Origin: Kluyvera sichuanensis
GTDB taxonomy: Bacteria; Pseudomonadota; Gammaproteobacteria; Enterobacterales; Enterobacteriaceae
Direction: 5' to 3'
Assembly (NCBI RefSeq): GCF_014218705.1
Contig: NZ_JABBJF010000001.1
Location: forward strand, 124,001-188,000
DNA length: 64,000 bases
In this document: in pieces, positions 29,971 to 38,315 of the stretch
How the letters are laid out: each line of letters starts with the position of its first letter
Position numbering within the stretch: the stretch's first letter is position 1
Made by a program: the position numbers and the translations under genes
The notes under the pieces: generated by a model
The model's input: only the letters and a program-made list of their open reading frames with translations
What the model was told of the DNA's origin: nothing
Databases searched by the model: none

Positions 29971-30661
29971 TATTCAGGCGTTACAGGTGACGTTTGGCGA
30001 GAAAACGGCGGTGTCGGCGGCCAGTTTCCACGTCAACGCTGGCGAAACCTTCAGCCTGATTGGGGAATCCGGCTGCGGGAAATCGACCATTCTGCGGGTT
30101 ATCGCTGGGCTGCAGCGCGAGTGGGGCGGGCTGGTTTCGCTGTTCGATAAACCGATCACCCCCGGTGCACGCTTCCAGGGTGAACTGCGCCGCAACGTGC
30201 AGATGGTTTTCCAGGACCCGTACGCTTCGCTACATCCGAACCATACGTTGTGGCGTACGCTGGCCGAGCCGCTGAGTATTCATGGTGAAACGGACATTGA
30301 AGCACGAGTGCAGACGGCGCTGGAGCAGGTGGGGTTGCCCGCCGATGCCGCCAGCCGCTATCCGCATCAGCTTTCCGGCGGCCAGCGTCAGCGCGTGGCG
30401 ATTGCCCGCGCGCTGCTGCTGCGGCCAAAAATCCTGCTGCTCGACGAACCCACCTCGGCGCTGGATATGTCGGTGCAGGCGGAGATCCTGAACCTGCTCA
30501 ACCGCTTGAAGCAGGACCACGGTATGACCTATCTGCTGGTGAGTCACGATGCGGATGTGATTGCGCATATGTCCGACCGCGCGGCCTTTATGGCGGGTGG
30601 GATGATTCAGCGTTTCTTCGACCGTAACGCGCTGGAGCGTGGCGAGCATCGAATGGGGTAA
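29957..30661 (+). CDS. ABC transporter ATPase (DppF type)
   Basis: A 234-residue ATPase, last gene of the importer operon. Walker A GESGCGKST, signature LSGGQRQR, Walker B LLLDEPTSALD. The start at 29957 (MAIVDIQALQV) avoids a spurious arginine-rich extension. It pairs with the preceding ATPase as the NBD heterodimer. Short compared with DppF or OppF (about 330) because the C-terminal oligopeptide domain is missing. Confidence 0.9.
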   Translation: MAIVDIQALQVTFGEKTAVSAASFHVNAGETFSLIGESGCGKSTILRVIAGLQREWGGLVSLFDKPITPGARFQGELRRNVQMVFQDPYASLHPNHTLWRTLAEPLSIHGETDIEARVQTALEQVGLPADAASRYPHQLSGGQRQRVAIARALLLRPKILLLDEPTSALDMSVQAEILNLLNRLKQDHGMTYLLVSHDADVIAHMSDRAAFMAGGMIQRFFDRNALERGEHRMG

Positions 30662-30685
30662 TTTTTAACATCCTGGCACAATCTG

Positions 30686-30812
30686 CCCCCTCTCCCTTTA
30701 AGGGAGAGGGTTGGGGTGAGGGTTAATCCACCGCCGCTACAATCATCTCATTACGGATTGGCTATCGTGCCGTCCCCTCACCCTAGCCCTCTCCCCAGAG
30801 GGGCGAGGGGAC
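30686..30812. repeat. Inverted pair of CCCTCTCCC repeats
   Basis: Copy 1 (about 30687-30722) reads CCCTCTCCCTTTAAGGGAG then AGGGTTGGGGTGAGGG. Copy 2 (about 30774-30811) is the same element inverted (CCCCTCACCCTAGCCCTCTC...). Together they flank about 50 unique bases between the ABC operon and tyrR. This is a common intergenic repeat type of enterobacteria. The rest of the 304-base gap (30813-30965) must hold the tyrR promoter. Confidence 0.75.
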
Positions 30813-30965
30813 CGTTAAGTGCGGTTTATTAATTGAACGCATAACTTTACGGCACAACGCCCATTTTTCCGCCATACTGTCAATAATTGTTGACACTCAT
30901 CTTCACGCCAGCGAATAAGTGTCTTATTATTCATACGTCTTTGGCTTATAAGGGTGAACACTCCC

Positions 30966-32510
30966 ATGCGTCTTGAAGTCTTTTGTGAAGACCGTCTCGG
31001 TCTGACCCGTGAACTGCTCGATCTTCTGGTGCTACGCGGCATTGACCTGCGCGGTATCGATATCGACCCTGTTGGCCGAATCTACCTTAATTTTGCGGAG
31101 CTGGATTTCACCAGCTTCAGCAGCCTGATGGCGGAAATCCGCCGCATTGCGGGCGTGACCGACGTTCGTACCGTCCCGTGGATGCCCTCCGAACGTGAAC
31201 ATCTGGCGCTGAGCGCGCTGCTGGAAGCGATGCCGGAGCCAGTATTGTCGCTGGATACGCGCAGCAAAATCGAACGCGCTAACCCGGCGAGCTGCCAGCT
31301 GTTTGGCATGAGCCAGGATAAAATGCGCAACCACAACGTGGCGCAGCTAATTAGCGGCTTTAACTTCCCGCGCTGGTTCGAAAGCGACGAAGTGGAGTCT
31401 CATGCCGAACACGTGGTGATCCACGGGCAGAACTTCCTGCTGGAAGCCACGCCGGTCTACCTGAGCGGCGAAAACGACGCCCGTGTGCTGGCCGGGGCGG
31501 TGCTAATGCTACGCTCCACGCTGCGTATGGGCCGCCAGCTGCAAACCATGACCACCCAGGACGTTAGCGCGTTCAGCCAGATTGTGGGCGTTAGCCCGCG
31601 TATGCGTCAGGTGGTGGATCAGGCGCGCAAGCTGGCGCTGCTGACTGCGCCATTGCTGATCGTCGGGGAAACCGGCACCGGTAAAGATCTGCTGGCCCAC
31701 GCCTGTCACCTGGCAAGCCCGCGTGCAGCGAAGCCGTACCTGGCGCTGAATTGCGGCTCCATTCCGGAAGATGCGGTTGAGAGCGAGCTGTTCGGTGATG
31801 CCGCTGAGGGTAAAAAAGGGTTCTTCGAACAGGCTAACGGCGGCTCGGTGCTGCTGGATGAAATTGGTGAAATGTCGCCGCGCATGCAGACCAAACTGCT
31901 GCGTTTCCTCAACGATGGCACCTTCCGCCGCGTAGGTGAAGATCATGAAGTGCATGTCGACGTTCGCGTTATCTGCGCCACCCAGAAAAACCTGGTGGAG
32001 CTGGTGCAAAAAGGGCTGTTCCGCGAGGATCTCTACTATCGCCTTAACGTGTTAACCCTTAACCTGCCGCCGCTGCGCGATCGTCCACAGGACATCATGC
32101 CGCTGACCGAACTGTTTGTGGCGCGCTTTGCCGATGAGCAGGGGATCTCCCGTCCGAAACTTTCTGCCGATCTCAATACCGTACTCACCCGCTACGGCTG
32201 GCCGGGCAACGTTCGCCAGCTGAAGAACGCGGTGTACCGTGCGCTGACCCAGCTCGAAGGCTACGAACTGCGTCCGCAGGACGTACTGCTACCGGATCAC
32301 GATGTATCAAGCGCGGCGGTAGGGGAAGAGGCGATGGAAGGCTCGCTGGACGATATTACTCGTCGCTTTGAACGTTCGGTGCTGACGCAGCTTTATCGCA
32401 GCTATCCAAGCACTCGAAAACTTGCCAAGCGTCTGGGCGTATCGCACACGGCGATTGCCAATAAATTGCGGGAATATGGCCTGAGCAACAAGAAGGGCGA
32501 AGAGTCATAA
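30966..32510 (+). CDS. tyrR: Aromatic amino-acid regulator TyrR
   Basis: A 514-residue regulator of aromatic amino-acid synthesis and transport (E. coli 513). Order: ACT domain (about 1-75), PAS domain (about 78-190), AAA+ domain with Walker A GETGTGKD (about 200-430), C-terminal Fis-type helix-turn-helix (KLAKRLGVSHTAIANKLREYGL). The sigma-54 GAFTGA loop is missing, as expected for TyrR, which acts with sigma-70. ATG 30966 was chosen to match E. coli MRLEVF; a GTG four codons upstream lies right after AAGG and cannot be excluded. Confidence 0.97.
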   Translation: MRLEVFCEDRLGLTRELLDLLVLRGIDLRGIDIDPVGRIYLNFAELDFTSFSSLMAEIRRIAGVTDVRTVPWMPSEREHLALSALLEAMPEPVLSLDTRSKIERANPASCQLFGMSQDKMRNHNVAQLISGFNFPRWFESDEVESHAEHVVIHGQNFLLEATPVYLSGENDARVLAGAVLMLRSTLRMGRQLQTMTTQDVSAFSQIVGVSPRMRQVVDQARKLALLTAPLLIVGETGTGKDLLAHACHLASPRAAKPYLALNCGSIPEDAVESELFGDAAEGKKGFFEQANGGSVLLDEIGEMSPRMQTKLLRFLNDGTFRRVGEDHEVHVDVRVICATQKNLVELVQKGLFREDLYYRLNVLTLNLPPLRDRPQDIMPLTELFVARFADEQGISRPKLSADLNTVLTRYGWPGNVRQLKNAVYRALTQLEGYELRPQDVLLPDHDVSSAAVGEEAMEGSLDDITRRFERSVLTQLYRSYPSTRKLAKRLGVSHTAIANKLREYGLSNKKGEES

Positions 32511-32544
32511 AAAAACAGCCTCTGAAAAGAGGCTGTTTGTCTTT
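32509..32544. terminator. Bidirectional terminator between tyrR and tpx
   Basis: AACAGCCTCT (32514-32523) pairs with AGAGGCTGTT (32528-32537) around GAAA, with T-rich tracts on both strands. It serves the convergent tyrR and tpx. Confidence 0.9.
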
Positions 32545-32557
32545 TGCGGTGCGGTGA

Positions 32558-33064
32558 TTACGCTTTCAGGGCAGCCAGTGCCGCATCGTAGTCTGGCTCG
32601 TTGGTGATTTCGTTCACCAGCTCGCTGTAGACCACGTTGTCGTTTTCATCGATAACCACAACAGCACGTGCCGCCAGACCTTTCAGTGCGCCGTCTGCGA
32701 TGCCTACGCCGTAGGTCTGCAGGAATTCTGGAGCACGCAGGGTAGACAGAGTAACTACGTTGCTCAGGCCTTCTGCGCCGCAGAAGCGAGACTGCGCGAA
32801 CGGCAGGTCGGCGGAAACGCACAACACCACGGTGTTGGCCAGCTCGCCAGCCAGTTGGTTGAATTTACGCACAGATGCCGCGCAGACGCCGGTATCGATG
32901 CTTGGGAAAATGTTCAGAACTTTACGTTTGCCCGCGAACTGGCCGAGGGTGACGTCTGACAGATCTTTTGCCACCAGCGTAAACGGTTGAGCTTTATCGC
33001 CCGCCTGTGGGATAGAACCTTGAACAGCAACGGGATTGCCCTGGAAATGTACGGTTTGCGACAT
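32558..33064 (-). CDS. tpx: Thiol peroxidase Tpx
   Basis: A 168-residue atypical 2-Cys peroxiredoxin that reduces lipid and alkyl hydroperoxides using thioredoxin. The peroxidatic cysteine lies in [12 protein letters not shown] (about Cys61) and the resolving cysteine in SRFCGAEG (about Cys95). Same length as E. coli Tpx. Divergent from ycjG. Confidence 0.98.
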   Translation of the reverse strand: MSQTVHFQGNPVAVQGSIPQAGDKAQPFTLVAKDLSDVTLGQFAGKRKVLNIFPSIDTGVCAASVRKFNQLAGELANTVVLCVSADLPFAQSRFCGAEGLSNVVTLSTLRAPEFLQTYGVGIADGALKGLAARAVVVIDENDNVVYSELVNEITNEPDYDAALAALKA

Positions 33065-33165
33065 GATTATCTTCCTGTTTACATATAGTTAACGTCAACC
33101 CTAGTGTATGACAACAGGTGTTAACACGGCAAACCCTATTTACGCCTGATTGTAAGGAGCAAAAA

Positions 33166-34131
33166 ATGAGAAAGCTGCGAGTCTTCGAAGAAGCCTGGCC
33201 ATTGCATACCCCTTTCGTTATCGCACGCGGTAGCCGCAGTGAAGCGAAGGTCGTGGTGGTCGAACTGGAGCAGGATGGCGTAAAAGGGGTGGGTGAGTGC
33301 ACGCCGTATCCGCGCTACGGCGAAAGCGTCGCTTCGGTGATGGCGCAAATCATGGCGCTGGGCGAACAGCTGGAACAGGGGTTAACCTGCGAACAGCTGG
33401 CCACGCTGCTGCCGGCCGGGGCCGCGCGAAATGCGATCGACTGCGCGCTCTGGAGTCTGGAAACGCACTTGTTGAAAAGTGACGTTGTCACGCAGTTAGG
33501 TGTTCGCCTACCTGACACCCTTACGACTGCCCAAACGGTAGTCATTGGTACCCCAGAGCAAATGGCCGCTAGCGCAAAGGCCCTGTATGAAAGCGGTGCC
33601 CGATTGCTCAAAGTGAAGCTGGATAACCATTTTATTTGTGAAAGGATGGTGGCGATTCGCGCCGCCGCGCCGGATGCCACGCTGATTGTTGATGCCAATG
33701 AATCCTGGCACGGCGATGGGCTTGCCGCGCGCTGCCAGCTGCTGGCGGATTTGAACGTCGCGATGCTCGAACAACCTTTACCGGTGGGCGAAGACGAGGC
33801 GCTTAGCCACTTTATCCATCCGTTGCCGATTTGTGCCGATGAAAGCTGCCATACCCGGGAAGATTTGCCCGTGCTGCGCGAGCGCTATGAGATGGTGAAC
33901 ATTAAACTCGATAAAACCGGAGGCCTGACCGAAGCGTTGGCGCTGGCCGCCGAGGCCAAAGCGCAGGGCTTTGCGCTGATGCTCGGCTGCATGCTGTGTA
34001 CCTCGCGGGCCATTGAAGCCGCGCTACCGCTGGCACCGCAGGTTCGCTTTGCCGACCTCGACGGCCCGACCTGGCTTGCCGCCGATGCCGAACCGGCGCT
34101 GCGTTTTACCTGCGGTGAGCTTCACTTGTGA
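33166..34131 (+). CDS. ycjG: L-Ala-D/L-Glu epimerase YcjG
   Basis: A 321-residue enolase-superfamily enzyme that epimerises L-Ala-D-Glu from murein recycling to L-Ala-L-Glu. Catalytic lysine motif LKVKLD (about Lys151), metal ligands in VDANESW, EQPLP and ADES, and the second lysine in NIKLDKTGG are present. The start at 33166 follows TAAGGAG and reproduces the 321-residue E. coli length. It overlaps the convergent mpaA by 10 bases; the two act in sequential steps of murein tripeptide breakdown. Confidence 0.96.
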   Translation: MRKLRVFEEAWPLHTPFVIARGSRSEAKVVVVELEQDGVKGVGECTPYPRYGESVASVMAQIMALGEQLEQGLTCEQLATLLPAGAARNAIDCALWSLETHLLKSDVVTQLGVRLPDTLTTAQTVVIGTPEQMAASAKALYESGARLLKVKLDNHFICERMVAIRAAAPDATLIVDANESWHGDGLAARCQLLADLNVAMLEQPLPVGEDEALSHFIHPLPICADESCHTREDLPVLRERYEMVNIKLDKTGGLTEALALAAEAKAQGFALMLGCMLCTSRAIEAALPLAPQVRFADLDGPTWLAADAEPALRFTCGELHL

Positions 34132-34841
34132 TGCGCTGACTGCCAGTGCAGCAGCGCCGTCATCGCCGCCAGATACTTCTCACTGGCCTCGTCGGAGGAG
34201 ACAGGAGGGAACTCGGCGGTGATACAGTGCAGGCCAATATCGGCGCACCAGCTGCCAAACGACCCTGGCGTTTCATAACCGACGCTGCTGACCAGTGGCA
34301 GGCTGAACGCCTCGGCAAGCCATTGCCCCAGCTCGCTGTGACGGCTGTCCTCAATGCAGGCCAGCGGATCGTGGAACGACACTACCCACGCTGGGTTAAT
34401 CTGATGAATCAGCTGACAAAGCGCCCGGCTCTCCGGTTCGGAGCCGGGGCGGCTACCGGTCTGCAACACCACGTCGCGTTGTTCCGCCGCGCTGTTCCAG
34501 CGGTACACCGTGTCGCCCGCCTTCCAGTTTGCCGACGGGAAGTTGCGGTTCAGATCCACGCCGTTTGCGTTCGCCCGCAGACCCAACTGACAGCCGTCCG
34601 GGTTTACCGCCAGCACCACGTGGTGGCGGCGAAGGTCCGGGGCCAGCGTACGCAGCGCGCAGGAAAGGGTGACGACCGAGGCGTTTTCATCACCGTGCGT
34701 GCCGGCAATGATCAAACCGCTCTGCGGGCCAGCCAATGGGGCGGGAAACCAGATGAGCGGAGCCCCAAGCAGAGAACGACCATAGTGTTGTGTTCCGGGC
34801 GGGAACGCGCCGCGCTGGGCGCGAGGGCGGGTGGATGACAT
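34122..34841 (-). CDS. mpaA: Murein tripeptide amidase MpaA
   Basis: A 239-residue M14-family zinc carboxypeptidase that removes diaminopimelate from L-Ala-D-Glu-mDap, feeding YcjG. Zinc ligands and catalytic residues are visible: GTHGDEN, NRNFPSANW, SFHDPLACIE and ITAEFPP. The ATG at 34841 has AGGA upstream and matches the E. coli N-terminus (TRPRAQRGAFPPG); a TTG seven codons earlier is less likely. Cytoplasmic. Confidence 0.95.
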   Translation of the reverse strand: MSSTRPRAQRGAFPPGTQHYGRSLLGAPLIWFPAPLAGPQSGLIIAGTHGDENASVVTLSCALRTLAPDLRRHHVVLAVNPDGCQLGLRANANGVDLNRNFPSANWKAGDTVYRWNSAAEQRDVVLQTGSRPGSEPESRALCQLIHQINPAWVVSFHDPLACIEDSRHSELGQWLAEAFSLPLVSSVGYETPGSFGSWCADIGLHCITAEFPPVSSDEASEKYLAAMTALLHWQSAHHK

Positions 34842-35033
34842 ACGCTGAGTCCTGATACGCAATGGGGATATTGAGCAGTGTTGTGCAAAAATCGCCGCGA
34901 ATCAAATAGTTTCCCTGATAGATATTGCTGGTGACATATCAAGTTTATGTGACATGTTGTTTGCAATTACCGCGACTGAAACAAATAATATTTTCATCAA
35001 GTTGTGTGGGTTTGCCAATTTTAAGGGGATGAC

Positions 35034-36650
35034 ATGAAGTTACCGTTCACCTTGACCTGTTGCGCCGTCTTGCTTTCAGGTCTGAGTTCTATCGCCGTCG
35101 CGGCCGACGTTCCCGCTGGGACGGTGCTGGCGAAGCAGCAGGAGCTGGTTCGTCATATTAAAGATGAACCCGCTTCATTAGATCCCGCAAAGGCGGTGGG
35201 GCTGCCGGAGATTCAGGTCATTCGCGATCTGTTTGAAGGGCTGGTGAACCAGGATGCCAACGGCAATATCATTCCAGGCGTCGCCACCCGCTGGCAGACG
35301 AACGATCAGCGTATCTGGACATTTACCCTGCGCAATGATGCAAAATGGTCCGACGGTACGCCGGTCACGGCGCAGGACTTCGTTTACAGTTGGCAGCGTC
35401 TGGTTGATCCGAAAACCACCTCGCCGTTTGCCTGGTTTGCCGCGCTAGCTGGTATCACTAACGCTCAGGATATTATCGACGGTAAAGCCAAACCGGAGAC
35501 GCTGGGGGTCACCGCGGTGGATGCCCACACCCTGCGCGTTCAGCTGGATAAACCGCTGCCGTGGTTTGTGAACCTGACCGCCAACTTCTCGCTCTATCCA
35601 GTCAATAAAGCCAACGTCGAGAGTGATAAAAACTGGACGCGTCCAGGTAAGCTTATTGGCAACGGTGCCTACGTGCTGGCAGACCGCGTGGTGAATGAGA
35701 AGCTGGTAGCGGTACCGAACAAGCACTATTGGGATAACGCGAAGACGGTTATTCAGAAAGTCACCTTCATCCCGATAAACCAGGAGTCCTCCGCCACCAA
35801 ACGCTACCTGGCGGGTGATATTGATATCACCGAATCCTTCCCGAAAAACCAGTATCAGAAGCTACTCAAAGAGCTGCCGGGCCAGGTCTATACGCCGGCG
35901 CAGCTGGGTACCTATTACTACGCGTTCAACACCCAAAAAGGGCCAACCGCCGATGCGCGTGTGCGTCTGGCGCTGAGCATGACCATCGACCGCCGGATTA
36001 TCGCTGAGAAGGTCTTAGGCACCGGTGAGAAACCGGCATGGCGCTTTACCCCTGATGTGACCGCTGGCTTTAAGCCGCAGACCTCAGAGATGGCGCAAAG
36101 CAGCCAGGCCGAACTGAACGCGCAGGCGAAGATGCTGCTGCAGGCGGCAGGCTACGGCCCAAATCGTCCGCTGAAGCTGACGCTGTTGTACAACACCTCG
36201 GAAAACCACCAGAAAATCGCGATTGCGGTGGCATCGATGTGGAAGAAAAACCTCGGCGTTGACGTGAAGCTGCAAAACCAGGAGTGGAAAACCTATATCG
36301 ATAGCCGTAACACCGGTAATTTCGACGTGATTCGTGCGTCGTGGGTGGGCGATTACAACGAGCCGTCAACCTTCCTGTCGCTGCTGACCTCCACCAACAC
36401 CGGCAACATTTCCCGTTTCAGCGACCCGGCGTATGACAAGGTGATCCGCCAGGCGACGCTGGAGAACACGGCCGAGGCGCGTAACGCGGACTACAACACC
36501 GCCGAGAAAATTCTGGCCGAGAAAGCGCCTATTGCGCCTATCTACCAGTACACCAACGGACGGTTGATCAAGCCGTGGGTAAAAGGCTACCCGATCACCA
36601 ATCCGGAAGACGTGGCTTATACGCATACGATGTATATCGTGAAGCACTAG
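35034..36650 (+). CDS. mppA: Murein tripeptide-binding protein MppA
   Basis: A 538-residue periplasmic family-5 binding protein (E. coli 537) that delivers L-Ala-D-Glu-mDap to the Opp permease. Signal peptide cleaved near SIAVAADV; family motif KDEPASLDPAKAVGLPEIQVIRDL (about 43-66). It has no permease genes of its own, as in E. coli. With ycjG and mpaA it forms a murein-recycling neighbourhood. Confidence 0.97.
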   Translation: MKLPFTLTCCAVLLSGLSSIAVAADVPAGTVLAKQQELVRHIKDEPASLDPAKAVGLPEIQVIRDLFEGLVNQDANGNIIPGVATRWQTNDQRIWTFTLRNDAKWSDGTPVTAQDFVYSWQRLVDPKTTSPFAWFAALAGITNAQDIIDGKAKPETLGVTAVDAHTLRVQLDKPLPWFVNLTANFSLYPVNKANVESDKNWTRPGKLIGNGAYVLADRVVNEKLVAVPNKHYWDNAKTVIQKVTFIPINQESSATKRYLAGDIDITESFPKNQYQKLLKELPGQVYTPAQLGTYYYAFNTQKGPTADARVRLALSMTIDRRIIAEKVLGTGEKPAWRFTPDVTAGFKPQTSEMAQSSQAELNAQAKMLLQAAGYGPNRPLKLTLLYNTSENHQKIAIAVASMWKKNLGVDVKLQNQEWKTYIDSRNTGNFDVIRASWVGDYNEPSTFLSLLTSTNTGNISRFSDPAYDKVIRQATLENTAEARNADYNTAEKILAEKAPIAPIYQYTNGRLIKPWVKGYPITNPEDVAYTHTMYIVKH

Positions 36651-36790
36651 TTGAATACATGCTCCTGATAACCTTCGTTAACCTCATCTAAAACTAGAGC
36701 TGGCGCGGATTACAGCGCCAGTACCTAAAATTAATGCTGATAGCTTATAACAAATAAAATTAGCCTCAAGCCGGCTACTAAACCGAACTC

Positions 36791-36813
36791 AAGCCCCGTT
36801 AAGGGGCTTTTTT
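36791..36813 (+). terminator. Rho-independent terminator after mppA
   Basis: AAGCCCC-GTTA-AGGGGCTT followed by TTTTT. It lies 140 bases downstream of the mppA stop with no gene between. Confidence 0.85.
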
Positions 36814-36862
36814 AAATCTCAGGCAAAGGAGGTAAAACGGGTGACCGAAGCCACCCCGAATT

Positions 36863-36994
36863 TTAGTAACAAGTCCCACCTTTATGGTGAGAACCCGTGC
36901 CTCCATGCGGATGTGTGCCTTTAGGGCAGGCCATCGTAGAAGCTGAGATCATGCCGAAAGCGGCAACCAGTAATAGTGCTATTATCTTTTTCAT
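36863..36994 (-). CDS. Small secreted Gly/His/Cys-rich protein (43 aa)
   Basis: A short ORF of 43 residues: signal peptide MKKIIALLLVAAFGMISAST with a likely cut before or after ACP, then the mature tail CPKGTHPHGGTGSHHKGGTC and a final Tyr. Two cysteines bracket a His/Gly-rich stretch that could bind metal or form a disulfide. Below usual length cut-offs, so easily missed. The signal peptide and strong compositional structure support a real gene; the function is not recognised. Confidence 0.6.
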   Translation of the reverse strand: MKKIIALLLVAAFGMISASTMACPKGTHPHGGTGSHHKGGTCY

Positions 36995-37187
36995 TCATTA
37001 ACCTTACCGAAAAATGTAATGCGATGGTGCAGGACCGTTTTGTAACGGTTAGTTGTTATTTCAAGTAGTATTTAATTGAGAAACTGGTCTTAAATCCTCA
37101 GTGGATAGGCCATTTAAATGTTATTTTTATTTATCAAGATTTCTCATTTTTGAAAATTTAAATATAGCCCTGCATGAGAAATATTAA

Positions 37188-37535
37188 CTAATTGCAACCA
37201 TATTGATTACAATTGTGATAGTACGATTCACCTTGTGAGTTCGTTCCCGAAATAATTCGATTACCTCCACCCATATTGGTCTGTGTTTCGTTCCAACTCT
37301 CACCATCTGCGGCTGTGCCGTTAGTGTAAGTGCTATTTCCTATGGTTTTGGAGGTCTGAGACCAACTGGTACCGTTCGCCGAGTTTCCATTTACTATGGT
37401 GGTATTACCCATACGATTAACAGTGTAGGTATTTCCATTGTTATCATAACAAGTCGATAACGCATCGGTGCCAATGCATTGTGCATTTGCACCATATGAT
37501 GCGAAAGCGAGCAGTAAAACTAATAGTTTTTTCAT
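37188..37535 (-). CDS. Secreted protein with three 23-residue repeats
   Basis: A 115-residue protein with signal peptide MKKLLVLLLAFASYGANA. The mature part has three tandem repeats of exactly 23 residues starting at about residues 42, 65 and 88 (MGNTTIVNG..., IGNSTYTNG..., MGGGNRIISG...), each with NG and SW/SY signatures, and cysteine pairs near both ends. The start at 37535 gives the signal peptide; the longer frame does not. The composition is Asn/Thr/Gly-rich and the DNA more AT-rich than the backbone, suggesting transfer. Function not known. Confidence 0.7.
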   Translation of the reverse strand: MKKLLVLLLAFASYGANAQCIGTDALSTCYDNNGNTYTVNRMGNTTIVNGNSANGTSWSQTSKTIGNSTYTNGTAADGESWNETQTNMGGGNRIISGTNSQGESYYHNCNQYGCN

Positions 37536-37937
37536 TTTATTAACCTTGTTTGAAGAATAAGTCATGATTATATATCTGTTGAGAATATGACTTAAATAAT
37601 ATATTGGATGTAATTATGACAGTAACTACGTATTCCTGGTATTTATCACTCGGTGCGGGAGTCATCGAATATAGCCAGATGGTACGGTCGGCCCAGTTCG
37701 GTGATGGTTATGAATAGGTATCCGAACACGGGTTGATGATGTGCACGATACTGCGATTACGCGCAACCAACGGATAGGATGAAAACATCAGACATTTGCT
37801 CAGGTTAAGCAATAAAATCGACTTTATTGCAGATAAACAGCGTTTAATCTCAAAAACGGTAATCTTTAACCCTATTAATGGTTGGACTTTCCATCGGCAG
37901 AGTCTTATCTTGGGAGGAAACATACGAGGTTATCATC
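37536..37937. other. AT-rich intergenic stretch with phage remnant
   Basis: About 400 bases between the repeat protein and the YiiS-like gene. Apart from the phage tail-protein remnant at 37616-37717 nothing coding is supported; a minus-strand 71-codon ORF (37708-37923) has no recognisable features. Confidence 0.5.
37616..37717 (+). pseudogene. Remnant of a phage minor tail protein (lambda M-like)
   Basis: ATG to TAG, 33 codons. The translation contains TYSW near the start and VRSAQFGDGYE just before the stop. That C-terminal string is the hallmark of the N-terminal part of lambda M-type minor tail proteins, which usually continue with Gln; here a TAG amber codon replaces it. The downstream frame does not resume clear similarity, so this is a decayed fragment. 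Confidence 0.5.
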
Positions 37938-38234
37938 ATGAAAGACGTAGTGGATAAATGCAGTACCAAAGGGTGTGCAATCGATATTGGCACCATCATT
38001 GAGAATGATAATTGTACCAGCGTTATTGAGCGTATCTTCCCATCGGAAAATGAAGCCGAGCTCGCCGTGGCTAAGATTAAGAAACTAGCCGCAGCAGCGT
38101 CATCGGATGAAGACGCTGTGGTGACTTATCAGGTTGTGAAAGCCGATAACGACGTGAAGCTGACTGCTTCAGTGACCTTCTCTTGCCAGGCTGAAATGAT
38201 TATTTTTGAATTATCATTGAGATCGGCATTCTAA
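37938..38234 (+). CDS. YiiS-like protein (UPF0381/DUF406)
   Basis: A 98-residue protein closely resembling E. coli YiiS (99 residues): N-terminus [19 protein letters not shown] and C-terminus [16 protein letters not shown]. The start at 37938 reproduces the family length. Cysteine-containing N-terminus CSTKGC and FSCQAE are conserved in the YiiS/YfcZ family, of unknown function. In E. coli yiiS lies far away, near glpF, so this is a relocated or additional copy. It follows the phage remnant. Confidence 0.88.
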   Translation: MKDVVDKCSTKGCAIDIGTIIENDNCTSVIERIFPSENEAELAVAKIKKLAAAASSDEDAVVTYQVVKADNDVKLTASVTFSCQAEMIIFELSLRSAF

Positions 38235-38275
38235 GCGTAGCGTTCCCGTCATTCTCATCGGGAAGCGTCTTTCAG

Positions 38276-38312
38276 AAAGACAGGTAAGGCGGAAACGCTT
38301 ACCTGTCTTTTT
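38276..38312. terminator. Bidirectional terminator after the YiiS-like gene
   Basis: AAAGACAGGTAAG (38276-38288) pairs perfectly with CTTACCTGTCTTT (38298-38310), followed by T. It separates the convergent YiiS-like and MFS genes. Confidence 0.85.
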
Positions 38313-38315
38313 GCG

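Noticed and set aside
25613-30661. Calling the ABC operon nikABCDE (nickel)
   Set aside because: No NikR gene or nickel-specific motif was seen; the family covers many ligands.
37708-37923. 71-codon minus-strand ORF before the YiiS-like gene
   Set aside because: Overlaps the phage remnant and the YiiS leader; no domain or ribosome site.
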